DNA from: an uncultured Ruminococcus sp. | GTDB lineage: Bacteria; Bacillota; Clostridia; Oscillospirales; Ruminococcaceae | Length of the DNA stretch: 5,917 bases | Reading direction: 5' to 3' | Assembly: GCA_900556055.1 (NCBI GenBank) | Contig: USNJ01000126.1 | Span: 1 to 5,917, forward strand | Part shown: positions 5,832 through 5,917 of the stretch, in pieces | Position numbering within the stretch: position 1 is the stretch's first letter | Layout of the letters: each line of letters begins with the position of its first letter | Program-made: the position numbers and the translations under genes | The notes under the pieces: model-generated | Database searches by the model: none | What the model was told of the DNA's origin: nothing | What the model saw: the letters and a program-made list of their open reading frames with translations, nothing else

Positions 5832-5886
5832 GGTAAAGTAAACGACTGTTCACGTCAAGTTTTCGTGAACAGTCGTTTACTTTATC
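5832..5886 (+). terminator. Long perfect hairpin ending the yerC-methyltransferase unit, possibly bidirectional
   Basis: Positions 5834-5854 pair without mismatch to 5864-5884 (21 bp); the stem extends to 23 bp through a G-T (5833/5885) and a G-C (5832/5886). The loop is TCAAGTTTT. It starts 4 nt after the methyltransferase stop. There is no separate T run after the full stem, but the right arm itself ends in TTTACTTTAT. A shorter stem of about 13 bp (from ACGACTG inward) followed by that T-rich stretch would act as an intrinsic terminator. The same holds on the opposite strand, which would suit a convergent gene beyond the window. Confidence 0.72.
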
Positions 5887-5917
5887 AGAATTTTCCGCTT
5901 TCTCCGCCATGCGTTCT

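Noticed and set aside
5885..5917. End of a convergent - strand gene
   Set aside because: Two of the three - strand frames end soon: one stops at 5885-5887, just outside the long hairpin, and another at 5877-5879, inside it. Only about 10 codons are visible and neither tail is recognisable, so no CDS can be supported.
1..5917. Mobile element, phage, CRISPR, toxin-antitoxin or defence system
   Set aside because: No transposase, integrase, repeat array, target-site duplication or defence-type domain is present; all genes are intact housekeeping or small regulatory genes with uniform style.

Overview
The window looks like ordinary chromosomal core sequence from a low-to-mid GC Firmicute of class Clostridia, probably a Ruminococcus-like member of the Oscillospiraceae. 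This rests on the clpX-lon-engB (ysxC) gene order, strong Shine-Dalgarno (SD) sites, a YerC/YecD-type regulator, and protein sequences that read as Gram-positive versions of each family. All recognisable genes lie on the + strand. The placement is inference from gene content and style; no database search was possible.

Layout: positions 1-66 are the 3' end of a gene whose last 21 residues match the C-terminus of ClpX. An intrinsic terminator (94-149) separates it from a near-consensus sigma-A promoter (214-242). That promoter should drive lon (324-2729, ATP-dependent protease La, 801 aa) after a structured leader of about 75 nt. engB (2748-3347, ribosome-biogenesis GTPase) follows 18 nt after lon. 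lysA (3393-4691, diaminopimelate decarboxylase) follows 45 nt after engB. No terminator is visible between these three genes, so they probably form one transcription unit, perhaps with a weak extra promoter before lysA.

A second unit begins after lysA. An extended -10 promoter (4695-4723) is overlapped by an 8+8 bp inverted repeat and followed by a hairpin that starts at the predicted +1. It precedes a TrpR-like regulator of the YerC/YecD family (4792-5094), which overlaps by 4 nt a class I SAM-dependent methyltransferase resembling YqeM (5091-5828). The unit closes with a 21-bp perfect stem (23 bp with one G-T pair) at 5832-5886.

How the genes fit together: clpX and lon encode the unfoldase of ClpXP and a AAA+ protease, the two arms of protein quality control. 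EngB helps assemble the 50S subunit. LysA makes lysine from meso-diaminopimelate and so links lysine supply to the peptidoglycan precursor pool. The small regulator and methyltransferase pair has no established joint function. I see no mobile element, CRISPR array, tRNA, rRNA or clear novel system. The most interesting signals are regulatory: the lon leader and the yerC promoter region.
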